DNA of 64,000 nt from RGIG5579 sp045541915 (lineage in GTDB: Bacteria > Bacillota > Clostridia > Oscillospirales > SIG627). Below the pieces are notes generated by a model. The model ran no database searches. It was not told the origin of the DNA and saw only the letters and a program-made list of their open reading frames with translations. Positions 35,955 through 44,952 of the stretch are shown piece by piece. The stretch lies in contig JAZQJZ010000032.1 of assembly GCA_045541915.1 (NCBI GenBank), forward strand, positions 124,001 through 188,000. Reading direction: 5' to 3'. How positions within the stretch are numbered: position 1 is the first letter of the stretch; each line of letters begins with the position of its first letter. The translations under genes and the position numbers were made by a program.

Positions 35955-36413
35955 ATGATTCTGGATCGCTTTGAAAACGCCAAGTTCTATGTGGGAATTC
36001 ATCCAAACATTGACAAGATTTTGGAGGCCGTCACCTCTATTTCTGCTGATTCCTTTCCCAGCGAAAAAATCTTTTTGGATGAAAAGAATGCTTTTATGAA
36101 TCCCAATCAATATGAAACCCACCCTGCCGACAATGCCTCCTTTGAAGCACACAGAAATTATATTGACGTAATGTGTATGTTTGAAGGGGAAGAAACCATT
36201 TACGTAAAAAACACCGATGAGCTTTCCGATGTTTATATGGAATACAATCCTGAAAAGGACGCTCTTCTGGCAAAATTTGATACAGACAATACACCCGTTC
36301 TCTTAAAGCCCGGTTATTTCTGCATTCTCTTCCCTCAAGATGCCCACGCACCCGGATGCATTGCCGGCACGGCACAAAAGGTCAAAAAAATCGTAGGAAA
36401 AGCGCTCCTGTAA
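35955..36413 (+). CDS. YhcH/YjgK/YiaL family protein (NanQ-like)
   Basis: 152 residues. Seen: the cupin-like family with FLDEKNAFMNPNQYETHPAD, FEAHRNYIDVMCMFEGEE, and LKPGYFCILFPQDAHAPG plus VKKIVGK. Relatives include the sialic acid anomerase NanQ and proteins tied to sugar catabolism; no sialic acid genes lie here. AAGGAG precedes the ATG. Monocistronic. Confidence 0.88.
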   Translation: MILDRFENAKFYVGIHPNIDKILEAVTSISADSFPSEKIFLDEKNAFMNPNQYETHPADNASFEAHRNYIDVMCMFEGEETIYVKNTDELSDVYMEYNPEKDALLAKFDTDNTPVLLKPGYFCILFPQDAHAPGCIAGTAQKVKKIVGKALL

Positions 36414-36417
36414 AAAG

Positions 36418-36452
36418 GAAAAGGTCTTGGAATCATCCAAGGCCTTTTTATT
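36418..36452. terminator. Terminator after yhcH
   Basis: Stem AAGGTCTTGGA / TCCAAGGCCTT (one mismatch) with loop ATCA, then TTTTATTTT; also at the end of the convergent SGNH gene. Confidence 0.85.
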
Positions 36453-37103
36453 TTATTCTGCTGCTTGAAAAAACACGTTCAAAACCGAATCGGAAAGATT
36501 CAAAGATCCGGCTTTTTTCGGAAGCGAGCCAAAAACCGTTTTGTAATGACAGATGGCAGCAAGACAGCTTCCCTCGTAAGAGGGATGAGAAAGATCAGGC
36601 TGGAACAGCTCTATTTCCGAATGAGAATCGGACACTCTGCGAAAAGCCAGGCCAACACGGGAGCAAACGGAGCCAATGGCATCTGCCGCCTTTTGATAAG
36701 CCCGAGCAAGATGTAAGGTCATGTCACCGCTTGTCATGCCCAGCTTTTCAAGTTTTGTGCTTCCTTCTTTTCTGCCCCAGGTTTCATAGAGGATCACGCG
36801 ACTGCAGGAGGGACGGAGCAGATCGAAGGTATCTTTCACAGATTGGACAAAAAGCTCTGGCTGCAAAACCGGCTTTACACTCTGCTCCTGAAGGAAGCAA
36901 ACATCATAGTGATTCTGAGAGAGGTATTGTCGCAAAAGCTTTGCTTCTTCATTCTCCGGATTGAAATTGGACGCAAGTTGGCGTCCGCCCTTGGTAACAG
37001 AATCGACCTGGATTTCAACCCCGTTTTCCTCCACCAAATTTTGAAAAATAGTAGGCATTTCGTTATAAAACGTATAACTGTTTCCCACAAATAAAACTCT
37101 CAC
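36453..37103 (-). CDS. SGNH-type hydrolase (DUF4886-like)
   Basis: 216 residues. Seen: MRVLFVGNSYTFYNEMP with the block I serine, LQEQSVKPVL (block III-like), and DLSHPSYEGSCLAA with the Asp-His pair of block V. No signal peptide, so it acts in the cytoplasm. Ester or acetyl hydrolysis is inferred; substrate unknown. Lies 13 bases after sfsA and probably shares its transcript. Confidence 0.75.
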   Translation of the reverse strand: MRVLFVGNSYTFYNEMPTIFQNLVEENGVEIQVDSVTKGGRQLASNFNPENEEAKLLRQYLSQNHYDVCFLQEQSVKPVLQPELFVQSVKDTFDLLRPSCSRVILYETWGRKEGSTKLEKLGMTSGDMTLHLARAYQKAADAIGSVCSRVGLAFRRVSDSHSEIELFQPDLSHPSYEGSCLAAICHYKTVFGSLPKKAGSLNLSDSVLNVFFQAAE

Positions 37104-37116
37104 ATTTGCCTCTCTT

Positions 37117-37809
37117 TCATAATTGAACCGGAATTTGCGAATCTGCGATCAAGGTGGATGGAGTCACAACGCAATCCACCGCAAAAATCCCAACGCCCTT
37201 TTCCGCCGCCTCTCGCAGAGCCTTTCCAAATTCCGGGTGGGTGACATCATTGGGCGAAAGATACCGAATGGGTTTCATTTGAATAATAAACAAAATATAT
37301 GCTTCGTACCCATCCTCTTTAGCCTTGATCAATTCCATGATGTGCTTAACCCCTCTTTGGGTGGGTGCATCGGGAAAGAAGGCTGCGCCGCCTTGTTCCA
37401 GGGTAACTCCTTTGACTTCCACAAAAGCGCGACGATTTTGATCTTCAATATAGAAATCAAATCTGGAATGTTTAAAATTGACCTCTCGCCGAATCACCGC
37501 ATCGGGCGAAAACAAGCCGCAGGATTGCAAATAATCCGAGGCCACTTGGTTTGGTGCCTGAGAGTCCAGATTCACAAGAAGACTTCCTCCCCTGCATACC
37601 TTTTCAACTGCAATCAGATCGAAGCGTGTTTTTCGGTTTTCATTTTTCTCCAGACTAAGGAAAACCTGCGCTCCCGGAATCAAAAGTTCCTTGCAGCGAC
37701 CGGTATTTTTTACGTGGACCACTTCTTCTTTTCCGTCAAAAAGCACCCTCGCCACAAAGCGATTGGGACGAGATAAAAAAGTGGCCGGATAAACCTTCTT
37801 GTATTCCAT
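37117..37809 (-). CDS. sfsA: SfsA family DNA/RNA nuclease-like protein
   Basis: 230 residues. Seen: FLSRPNRFVARVLFDGKE, HVKNTGRCKELLIPGA, SRFDFYIEDQNRRAFVEVKGVTLEQGGAAFFPDAPTQRGVKHI (nuclease-like core with Asp, Glu and Lys), typical of SfsA. First described as a sugar fermentation stimulation protein; the role is uncertain. AAAGGTG precedes the ATG. Divergent from the SCIFF gene. Confidence 0.93.
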   Translation of the reverse strand: MEYKKVYPATFLSRPNRFVARVLFDGKEEVVHVKNTGRCKELLIPGAQVFLSLEKNENRKTRFDLIAVEKVCRGGSLLVNLDSQAPNQVASDYLQSCGLFSPDAVIRREVNFKHSRFDFYIEDQNRRAFVEVKGVTLEQGGAAFFPDAPTQRGVKHIMELIKAKEDGYEAYILFIIQMKPIRYLSPNDVTHPEFGKALREAAEKGVGIFAVDCVVTPSTLIADSQIPVQL

Positions 37810-37924
37810 ACATGCACCTTTTCTTTCTGAGAGCATTTTACCATAATTTTTGTTCCACTGCAATGCGTTTCCCTACAGTTCTGGATTTTTTTCGTGAAAA
37901 AACGGGAAAAATCAGTCTCTTTCA

Positions 37925-37953
37925 TTGACTTTGGAAAAAGGACATGCTATAAT
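37925..37953 (+). promoter_or_regulatory. Promoter of the SCIFF operon
   Basis: TTGACT (37925-37930) and TATAAT (37948-37953), 17-base spacer, 33 bases before the ATG. Confidence 0.88.
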
Positions 37954-37986
37954 TGTTTTAATCTAACAGTGAAGGAGTCAAACTCA

Positions 37987-38136
37987 ATGAAACACATCAA
38001 AACACTGGAAACCAGAAATCTTTGTGAAAGCGCAAAAAAAGGCGGTTGCGGCGAATGCCAGACCTCTTGCCAGTCTGCTTGCAAGACCAGTTGCGGCATT
38101 GCCAACCAGCAGTGCGAAAACAAGGAAAGCAAATAA
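37987..38136 (+). CDS. SCIFF ranthipeptide precursor (six-cysteine peptide)
   Basis: 49 residues. The leader MKHIKTLETRNL is the SCIFF signature, and the core CGECQTSCQSACKTSC is nearly invariant in the family. The six core cysteines are at 21, 24, 28, 32, 36 and 43. A seventh, Cys13, sits in the leader and is not part of the usual pattern. The maturase gene follows and is known in the family to form thioether links from Cys to non-alpha carbons. Biological role is unsettled; quorum or stress signalling has been suggested in Clostridia. GAAGGAG precedes the ATG. Confidence 0.95.
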   Translation: MKHIKTLETRNLCESAKKGGCGECQTSCQSACKTSCGIANQQCENKESK

Positions 38137-38151
38137 ACGTTTGCAACACTC

Positions 38152-38180
38152 AAAAAATGCCGCCTTGGGCGGCATTTTTT
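38152..38180 (+). terminator. Terminator between SCIFF precursor and maturase
   Basis: Stem AAAAAATGCCGCC / GGCGGCATTTTTT with loop TTG. It should make precursor mRNA more abundant than maturase mRNA through partial read-through. Confidence 0.9.
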
Positions 38181-38199
38181 GCAGAATGAGAGGAGAAAC

Positions 38200-39579
38200 A
38201 TGATACATTGCTATCAATTGGGCGGATTGAACATCGTTTTGGACGTTTTTTCCGGCTCTGTACATATTGTGGATGAGGTTGCCTTTGATCTGATCAAGGA
38301 ATACGAGACCACCGAAAAAGGTCCCCTGCTTTCTCAACTTTTGACAAAATACGGCCATCGGGACGATGTGGATGAAACCGAACTGGAACTCTGTTACGAT
38401 CAGGTCACCCAGTTAAAGGAGGCCGGAAAGCTTTTTGCGCCGGACACATTCTCTCCCATGGCAGGAGACCTGAAGAAAAAGACCAGTGGTGTCATCAAGG
38501 CTCTTTGCCTTCACGTGGCGCACACTTGCAATTTAAACTGCGCTTACTGCTTTGCCAGTCAAGGAAAATACCAGGGTGACCGGGCCGTTATGAGCCTTGA
38601 GGTTGGAAAACGTGCCCTTGATTTTCTCATTGAAAACTCAAAAGGAAGACGAAACCTTGAGGTTGACTTTTTTGGCGGCGAGCCCCTGATGAATTTTGAT
38701 ATGATCAAGGAGCTTGTTGCATATGCCAGAGGGCGAGAAAAAGAAACCGGTAAAAATTTCCGCTTTACTCTGACCACCAATGGCGTTTTGATCGACGATG
38801 ACGTGATTGATTTTGCCAACCGGGAAATGAGCAATGTGGTTTTAAGCCTGGACGGAAGAAAAGAGGTTCACGATCATTTTCGTGTGGATTATGCCGGAAA
38901 CGGAAGTTGGGATAAGATCGTTCCCAAGTTTCAAAGGATGGTCCAATCAAGAGGCGGAAAAAACTATTATATTCGTGGCACCTTTACCCATCGCAATCCG
39001 GATTTTCTTAAAGATATTGAAGAAATGCTGCGTTTGGGATTTACCGAATTGAGCATGGAGCCTGTGGTCTGTGCACCAAATGATCCCTCCGCTTTGACGG
39101 AAAAAGACATTGAGATTGTTTTAAAGCAGTATGAGCTGTTGGCAGAACTGATGCAAAAACGGGAACAGGAAGGAAAGCCCTTTACTTTTTACCACTATAT
39201 GATTGATTTAAAGGGTGGCCCCTGCATTTATAAAAGAGTTTCCGGATGCGGTTCCGGTACGGAGTATATGGCAGTCACCCCCTGGGGCGATCTTTACCCA
39301 TGTCATCAATTTGTGGGAGAGGAAGACTTCCTTTTGGGCAACATTTGGGACGGTGTAACAAACCAAAAGAAGCAAGAGGAATTTGCCTCCTGCAATGTTT
39401 ATTCCCGTCCGGAATGCAAAGATTGCTGGGCAAAGCTCTACTGCTCCGGCGGTTGCGCCGCCAATGCTTTCCACGCCACCGGAACGATCAGCGGAATTTA
39501 CGAAAGCGGATGTACCCTCTTCCGCAAGCGAATGGAATGTGCCATTATGCTGCAAGCGGCAAAGGAACTGTCAGAATAA
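38200..39579 (+). CDS. SCIFF maturase, radical SAM/SPASM enzyme
   Basis: 459 residues. N-terminal precursor-binding region (RRE-like) starting MIHCYQLGGLNIVLDVFSG, then the radical SAM motif HTCNLNCAYCF (CxxxCxxC) near residue 105, FFGGEPLMNF, and a SPASM domain with CGSGTEYMAVTPWGDLYPCH, CNVYSRPECKDC and YCSGGC ligating auxiliary [4Fe-4S] clusters. Family members link SCIFF cysteines to other residues by thioether bonds. GAGGAG lies 6 bases before the ATG. The next gene starts 1 base after the stop. Confidence 0.95.
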   Translation: MIHCYQLGGLNIVLDVFSGSVHIVDEVAFDLIKEYETTEKGPLLSQLLTKYGHRDDVDETELELCYDQVTQLKEAGKLFAPDTFSPMAGDLKKKTSGVIKALCLHVAHTCNLNCAYCFASQGKYQGDRAVMSLEVGKRALDFLIENSKGRRNLEVDFFGGEPLMNFDMIKELVAYARGREKETGKNFRFTLTTNGVLIDDDVIDFANREMSNVVLSLDGRKEVHDHFRVDYAGNGSWDKIVPKFQRMVQSRGGKNYYIRGTFTHRNPDFLKDIEEMLRLGFTELSMEPVVCAPNDPSALTEKDIEIVLKQYELLAELMQKREQEGKPFTFYHYMIDLKGGPCIYKRVSGCGSGTEYMAVTPWGDLYPCHQFVGEEDFLLGNIWDGVTNQKKQEEFASCNVYSRPECKDCWAKLYCSGGCAANAFHATGTISGIYESGCTLFRKRMECAIMLQAAKELSE

Positions 39580-39580
39580 T

Positions 39581-40924
39581 ATGAAAACACCGATTTTGGA
39601 TTTTGTGGAACAGTATGCCAAATCTGGCATCACACGGCTTCATATGCCTGGCCATAAAGGGAACGGCGTTTTAGGAATCGAATCCAGAGACATTACGGAA
39701 ATTTCCGGTGCAGATGTACTTTACCGGGAGAATGGCATTTTGAAGGAAAGCCAGGACAATGCAGCCTTTGTTTTTCAAAGTAAAAAAACCCTGTATTCCA
39801 CCGAAGGCTCCACCCTTGCCATTCGCGCCATGTTGACTCTTGCGCTTCTATATGCTAAAAAGACGAAACAAAATCCCATCATTGCCTGCGCCAGAAATGC
39901 ACACAAATCATTTCTAACCACCATGGCTCTTTTGGATCTTGACCCAATTTGGCTCTCTTCCGGTGAAAGGACTTCCCTTCTTTCTTGCCACATCAAAAAA
40001 GAGGATCTGATCACTTTTTTTGATACATGTCAGGAAAAGCCGGTGGCAGTGTATATTACAAGTCCGGATTATCTGGGAAACATTGCCGACATTTCCTCCC
40101 TTGCCAAGGTTTGTCATCAGAACGGCGCCCTTCTTTTGGTGGACAATGCCCACGGTGCTTACTTAGGTTTTCTTCCGGAGAGTGCGCACCCCATTGCGCT
40201 GGGAGCGGATCTCTGCTGTGATTCTGCCCACAAAACACTTCCGGTATTAACCGGCGGCGCTTATCTTCACATCGGAAAAGAGGCCCCGGAGATTCTTGTT
40301 TCCTTAGCGGAAGAGGCCATGGCTTTATATTCTTCCACCAGTCCTTCCTATCTGATTTTACAGTCGCTGGACGCTTGCAATCGCTATCTGACAGATGGGT
40401 ATCGCGAGCGGCTTTATGCCTACTGTGACGCACTCTTTCAGCTAAAAAAAACCTTAAGAAAAAAAGGCTTTATGTCGACCGGTTCCGAGCCACTCAAAAT
40501 CGCACTGATGCCAAAATCCTTGGGTTATTCCGGAGATGAAATCGCCAATATTTTACGCGCTCAAAATATTGAATGTGAATTTTCCGACCCGGATCACACT
40601 GTTTTGATGTTCACTCCGGAGAACGGCTTGGATGCCCTTTTGAGAGTGGAAGAGATCCTTTGCAACTTGGAAGAAAAAAATCCACTTCTTTCCTTTCCTC
40701 CCAGTATTCCCAAGGCAAAATGTTCCCTTTCGGTTCGGGAAGCATTGTTTTCGTTATGGGAGGAGGTAAAGGTAGAGGATGCCGAAGGAAGGATTCTCTC
40801 TCAGCCTTGCGTCAACTGTCCCCCGGCGGTTCCCATTGCCATTTGCGGCGAGGTTTTAACAAAAGAACATTTGAATGCTTTTTCATACTACAAAATCGCT
40901 ACTGTTCAAGTTGTAAAAAAATAA
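39581..40924 (+). CDS. Orn/Lys/Arg decarboxylase-family PLP enzyme
   Basis: 447 residues. Seen: ITRLHMPGHKGNG, SGADVLYRENGILKESQ, VDNAHGAYLGF and CDSAHKTLPVLTGGAYLH with the PLP lysine in SAHKTLP. The family (YaaO/SpeA type) makes polyamines, but the enzyme is shorter than the true 700-residue decarboxylases and its substrate cannot be told. Start ATG 39581 immediately after the maturase stop implies coupling, so it is cotranscribed with the SCIFF operon; a role in it is not shown. Confidence 0.88.
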   Translation: MKTPILDFVEQYAKSGITRLHMPGHKGNGVLGIESRDITEISGADVLYRENGILKESQDNAAFVFQSKKTLYSTEGSTLAIRAMLTLALLYAKKTKQNPIIACARNAHKSFLTTMALLDLDPIWLSSGERTSLLSCHIKKEDLITFFDTCQEKPVAVYITSPDYLGNIADISSLAKVCHQNGALLLVDNAHGAYLGFLPESAHPIALGADLCCDSAHKTLPVLTGGAYLHIGKEAPEILVSLAEEAMALYSSTSPSYLILQSLDACNRYLTDGYRERLYAYCDALFQLKKTLRKKGFMSTGSEPLKIALMPKSLGYSGDEIANILRAQNIECEFSDPDHTVLMFTPENGLDALLRVEEILCNLEEKNPLLSFPPSIPKAKCSLSVREALFSLWEEVKVEDAEGRILSQPCVNCPPAVPIAICGEVLTKEHLNAFSYYKIATVQVVKK

Positions 40925-40952
40925 AAAAATGAGGCTTTCGCCTCATTTTTTT
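40924..40952. terminator. Bidirectional terminator
   Basis: Stem AAAAAATGAGGC / GCCTCATTTTTT with loop TTTC between the decarboxylase-like gene and the convergent glycosidase gene. Confidence 0.9.
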
Positions 40953-43236
40953 ATTTGTCTAAACGGAACATTTTGGTTTCGCCGATATAGGCCTCAAATT
41001 CAATACAATCGGTATTTTCACCGTAACACTTATTCTCGTACACTTCCGTTACAGTGACCTTTTCGGGAAAACGGATCATTTTCTTTCCGGAAGAGGATGC
41101 GTGAAGGGTGACGTGATTCGGTCCGGCATAGAGCACATCATCGCTGTCAATATAAATATGGCAGCCGGCATAGAGGGCAAAATGGCGGATCAGGTCATAG
41201 CGAATGGAACGGGATCCAAAATAAACCGAAGTAAATTCCGGTGTTTCCTTCACGGATACTGCCGGATAATCAGCCAGGAGGTAATGACCCAAATTGACAG
41301 CCTCAGGATCATCTGCATAAAAGAGCGGATAAATATATGTGCTGTATTTCGATCTGGGAGAGGGCATCATCATGGTGCGTCGCCAATCAAACTTGCCGTA
41401 AAGATAATGGCGGTCAATGCCATCGGAAATGGGGTGATAATCGCCGTTGAAGCGGAAGGTGGGATCGAAAAAGTCATTGGCAATTTTCATATTGATACCG
41501 GTCAATTCCGACATATGCTGTGCTGACATTTTCTTTTCTGCTTCAGGATCGGCAAAGCCGGGGGCGTAGATCCAAATTGCAAGAGCGTGATCTTTGGCAA
41601 GCTTTTTCCGGATCGCTTCCCTCTCCTTCGCAGTCAAAACAAAGGTGTTAAAGAATACATACATCTTATACGAGGGCATATTGGGATCGGAAAGATCATT
41701 GTGATAATACTGATCCACAGGAGCACCAATGTGAGCAATTTCGTAATTGCGCATCAATTCCACCGTATCGTTGGTGGTTTGCAAGGAAACGGCCTGGAAG
41801 GACTCTTCGTCAAATACAAAAGCGATCTCGCTCTTTTTGGTTCGATCCATCTCATATGCTTCTCTGGCAATTCTCTGCTGCGTTGCCATCAGCTGATACA
41901 TTTCAGGGTAACGATAGCGATTGTGATCCAAAATCTGGTCAAACCACCAGGCATTTACATCTTCGCAGAGGTTTCGGCCGAATTCTCTTTTCATAACGTT
42001 CAAAGAGTCGTCCATATCGTAAATGCCAATGCGACGACGGTGAAGCTTGCTGTCGGAAACAGTGCGGGTATCCTGCTCTACAATATAGACCTTATTGTGC
42101 AGGAAGAAGGAGTCCTGAACCTGACGCTGGCCTTCCGCACCGCCGGGACCACGATTTTCATAAACACCGGGAGCGGCAAGAAAATCAATATAGGGGCTAT
42201 CCAGAAGCATCCGGGTTCCACCGTTGGTGCCGGATCGCAAATAGTTGATGCAGCCTTGAGAGCCATAGAAGGCGCCGATGAAAGCATCGGGAGTTAACTT
42301 TTTGACGATCTTAGCAAAATGCAAAACAGAATTGGCAACGCCGATATGCCAGGCACGGTAAAAGTCATATACGTCGATGGCATTGTCCATATCCACAAAG
42401 GTACCGATGTTAGTTCCGTTGGATTCTGCCGGGAGTGCCTCGCGGCAAGAAGGCAAAGTAGAATACTCGCTGGTTACCTTAGGATCAAATGCATCATGGT
42501 CCACATCGGAAGTATAATAGTGCTTTTTAAATTCCGGAATGGGGGGATTTTCAAGGGTTGCGTTGGGATTCTTCCAATGCTTCTGCAGATTCTCATCGGT
42601 TCCGTAAGTATCCTTTAAGTATTTGGAAAACTCGCGTCGAAATGCAAGGCTATGATCCAAGGTCAATTCTCCGTTGGGCTTGGTCATATTGCCGCGGTAA
42701 TACCACTCAGAGGTATGACCTGCTGCCAAGAAGCAACCAATGATATGATCGGCATAAGGCAATTTTTTCAGTGCAAGCCAGGTTTCTTCCAATGCTTTTC
42801 CGGAGTCCTCGCGCCATTTCTGAGAACAGAGAGAATAGTGATGAGGAAGGATCACACTGTAAGACTCTGTTTTCAAATCAATGGGCGGAGAGGAACCGTC
42901 AGAATAAGTAAGGCATTCTTCCGGATGTGCCTCAATCCATTCATTGGTGGGATGAAGCGCCAAACGGACCATAATATAGGCATCGGGAATGGCCTCCAAA
43001 AGAAGTCTTGCTTCCTTGTCAAACAGTTCCACTGCACCGGGATCCAGCCAAAGAGTATTGCAGATCAAAAAGAAAACGCGAACTCCGCTTTTTCCGAGAT
43101 TTTCAAAATAATCCTTGTGAAAAATGATCTCTCTATTTTCTCGTTCCACGGTACGAACCGTTGCCATCATCGGCGGGATTGGCTCGCCATTGACGAAAAT
43201 CGTGGGTCTACCGTTATAATTGCGAATTTCGTTCAT
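40951..43236 (-). CDS. GH42-like glycoside hydrolase (beta-galactosidase-type fold)
   Basis: 761 residues, cytoplasmic. TIM-barrel N-terminus beginning with a beta-galactosidase-like FVNGEPIPPMM. AAGHTSEWYYRGN near residue 170 could supply the acid/base Glu, and YIVEQDTRTV near 405 the nucleophile Glu. Residues about 485-640 (SEIAFVFDEES, KMYVFFNTFVLTAKER, AIWIYAPGFADPE, LTGINMK) match the GH42 trimerisation domain. A C-terminal beta domain follows. Remote from characterised GH42, so substrate unknown. Monocistronic. Confidence 0.75.
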   Translation of the reverse strand: MNEIRNYNGRPTIFVNGEPIPPMMATVRTVERENREIIFHKDYFENLGKSGVRVFFLICNTLWLDPGAVELFDKEARLLLEAIPDAYIMVRLALHPTNEWIEAHPEECLTYSDGSSPPIDLKTESYSVILPHHYSLCSQKWREDSGKALEETWLALKKLPYADHIIGCFLAAGHTSEWYYRGNMTKPNGELTLDHSLAFRREFSKYLKDTYGTDENLQKHWKNPNATLENPPIPEFKKHYYTSDVDHDAFDPKVTSEYSTLPSCREALPAESNGTNIGTFVDMDNAIDVYDFYRAWHIGVANSVLHFAKIVKKLTPDAFIGAFYGSQGCINYLRSGTNGGTRMLLDSPYIDFLAAPGVYENRGPGGAEGQRQVQDSFFLHNKVYIVEQDTRTVSDSKLHRRRIGIYDMDDSLNVMKREFGRNLCEDVNAWWFDQILDHNRYRYPEMYQLMATQQRIAREAYEMDRTKKSEIAFVFDEESFQAVSLQTTNDTVELMRNYEIAHIGAPVDQYYHNDLSDPNMPSYKMYVFFNTFVLTAKEREAIRKKLAKDHALAIWIYAPGFADPEAEKKMSAQHMSELTGINMKIANDFFDPTFRFNGDYHPISDGIDRHYLYGKFDWRRTMMMPSPRSKYSTYIYPLFYADDPEAVNLGHYLLADYPAVSVKETPEFTSVYFGSRSIRYDLIRHFALYAGCHIYIDSDDVLYAGPNHVTLHASSSGKKMIRFPEKVTVTEVYENKCYGENTDCIEFEAYIGETKMFRLDK

Positions 43237-43338
43237 ATTTCTTCTCCGTTTTCTGAATATAGTCAGAGGATATTACCAATTCATTATAACGAGAAGAAAA
43301 AATAGTGTCAATTCAAAAAACACCAAAAAATGGAGATT

Positions 43339-44715
43339 TTAAACCATAGTTTCGGGATTCAAAAGCTCCTCGATTTCTTCTTCGCTCATGATGGCTTTTT
43401 CCCGAAGAATCTCCCGAACGCTTTTTCCGGTTTTGATGGCGATCTTTGCAATTTCTGCGGCCGTTTGGTACCCAACCTTGGGACAAATGACCGTAATGAT
43501 TCCTACCGACCCCTCTACCAATTCCCTACAGTGCTCTTCATTTGCAGTAATTCCAGTGACACAATGATCTATGAAACCGGATACCGCGCCTGTGAGAGCA
43601 ACGATGGATTCAAAGAGTTTATGATACAAAACCGGTTCCGCGAAATTCAATTCCAGTTGACCGGCTTCAGCAGCCATCGTGATGGTCACATCGTTTCCAA
43701 TGATGCAAAACGCCGCTTGGCTCATAGCTTCCGGAATGACTGGATTGACCTTTCCCGGCATAATAGAAGATCCGTTTTGCATCGGAGGCAAATTGATCTC
43801 CTCCATACCGCAACGAGGGCCGGAGGACATCAATCTTAAATCGTTTGCCATTTTCGAGCAGGAGATGGCACAGGTCTTTAAGGCGGAGGAAACATAGGCA
43901 AAGGAATCCAGATTTTGGGTGCCATCCACCAGATCCTCTGCAAGTGTAAAAGGAAGTCCAGAGACACAAGACAAAACTTCAGGAAGTAATTTTAGATATT
44001 TAGGGCTCGCATTGAGAGAAGTCCCGATGGCAGTGCCGCCTAAATTTACCGCATACATTTCGTTCAAAGCAGCTTTTAAACGCGCAAGATCTCGCCTAAT
44101 GGCTTTGCTATACGCACCAAATTCCGAACCGAGACGGATCGGCACTGCATCCTGCATTTGCGTTCTGCCCATTTTGATAATGGAATGAAACTTGTTTTCC
44201 TTATCGAGAAGAGCCAAATTCAAGCGTTCCAATTCCTCAATGGCGCGCGTCAACAGTTTCACCACCGTCATTTTAGCAGCGGTGGGAATCACATCGTTGG
44301 TGGACTGAGCACGGTTCACATGGTCATTGGGATGGACAATGGAATAGTCCCCTTTTTCGCCACCTAAAATTTCGATGGCTCGATTGGCAATAACCTCGTT
44401 GGTATTCATATTGGCAGTGGTGCCAGCTCCCCCTTGAATGGGATCGCAAATAAACTGATCGTGAAATTTTCCTTCTATGATTTCATCGCAAGCGCTGCAA
44501 ATGGCATCGCAAAGGGTCTTATTTAGTTCTCCTGCTTCAAAATTACAAATGGCACAGGTTTTCTTGATCTGCGCCAGGGATTGGATAAATTCGGGACGAA
44601 GCCTTTGTCCGGTAATATGAAAATTTTCACTTCCTCGCAAAGACTGAACGCCGTAATAAGAATTTTTAGGTACTTTTTTTGTTCCGATCGAATCGGATTC
44701 TAAGCGATACTCCAT
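43339..44715 (-). CDS. aspA: Aspartate ammonia-lyase
   Basis: Deaminates aspartate to fumarate. 458 residues. Seen: GGAGTTANMNTNEVIANRA, HVNRAQSTNDVIPTA, and the signature GSSIMPGKVNPVIPEAM near residue 318. QST and the GSSIMPGKVN loop favour AspA over fumarase (which has GQSSND). GGAGG lies 10 bases before the ATG. Monocistronic with its own promoter. Confidence 0.93.
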   Translation of the reverse strand: MEYRLESDSIGTKKVPKNSYYGVQSLRGSENFHITGQRLRPEFIQSLAQIKKTCAICNFEAGELNKTLCDAICSACDEIIEGKFHDQFICDPIQGGAGTTANMNTNEVIANRAIEILGGEKGDYSIVHPNDHVNRAQSTNDVIPTAAKMTVVKLLTRAIEELERLNLALLDKENKFHSIIKMGRTQMQDAVPIRLGSEFGAYSKAIRRDLARLKAALNEMYAVNLGGTAIGTSLNASPKYLKLLPEVLSCVSGLPFTLAEDLVDGTQNLDSFAYVSSALKTCAISCSKMANDLRLMSSGPRCGMEEINLPPMQNGSSIMPGKVNPVIPEAMSQAAFCIIGNDVTITMAAEAGQLELNFAEPVLYHKLFESIVALTGAVSGFIDHCVTGITANEEHCRELVEGSVGIITVICPKVGYQTAAEIAKIAIKTGKSVREILREKAIMSEEEIEELLNPETMV

Positions 44716-44748
44716 TTTCCAAAAACCTCCAAGTTTTTCAACATCGGT

Positions 44749-44777
44749 AGTATATCATCAAGACTTTTATTTGTAAA
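44749..44777 (-). promoter_or_regulatory. Promoter of aspA
   Basis: TTTACA (44772-44777) and TATACT (44749-44754), 17-base spacer. Confidence 0.7.
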
Positions 44778-44920
44778 GTGTTTTTCAAAAGTTTGTTTTG
44801 TATTTTTAAGCAATTATGCATTTTCACATTAATACTTAAATTAATTAAAGAAATACAAAGATAAATTTTAAAGGTTTCCGAAACGAAATGCGATCTGATT
44901 TTTTAATTCTTTTAACGCTA

Positions 44921-44952
44921 AAAAAGCATCTGCCAAAAGGCAGATGCTTTTT
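44921..44952 (-). terminator. Terminator of the PIG-L/MATE operon
   Basis: Stem AAAAAGCATCTGCC / GGCAGATGCTTTTT with loop AAAA; at the end of the second MATE gene. Confidence 0.88.
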
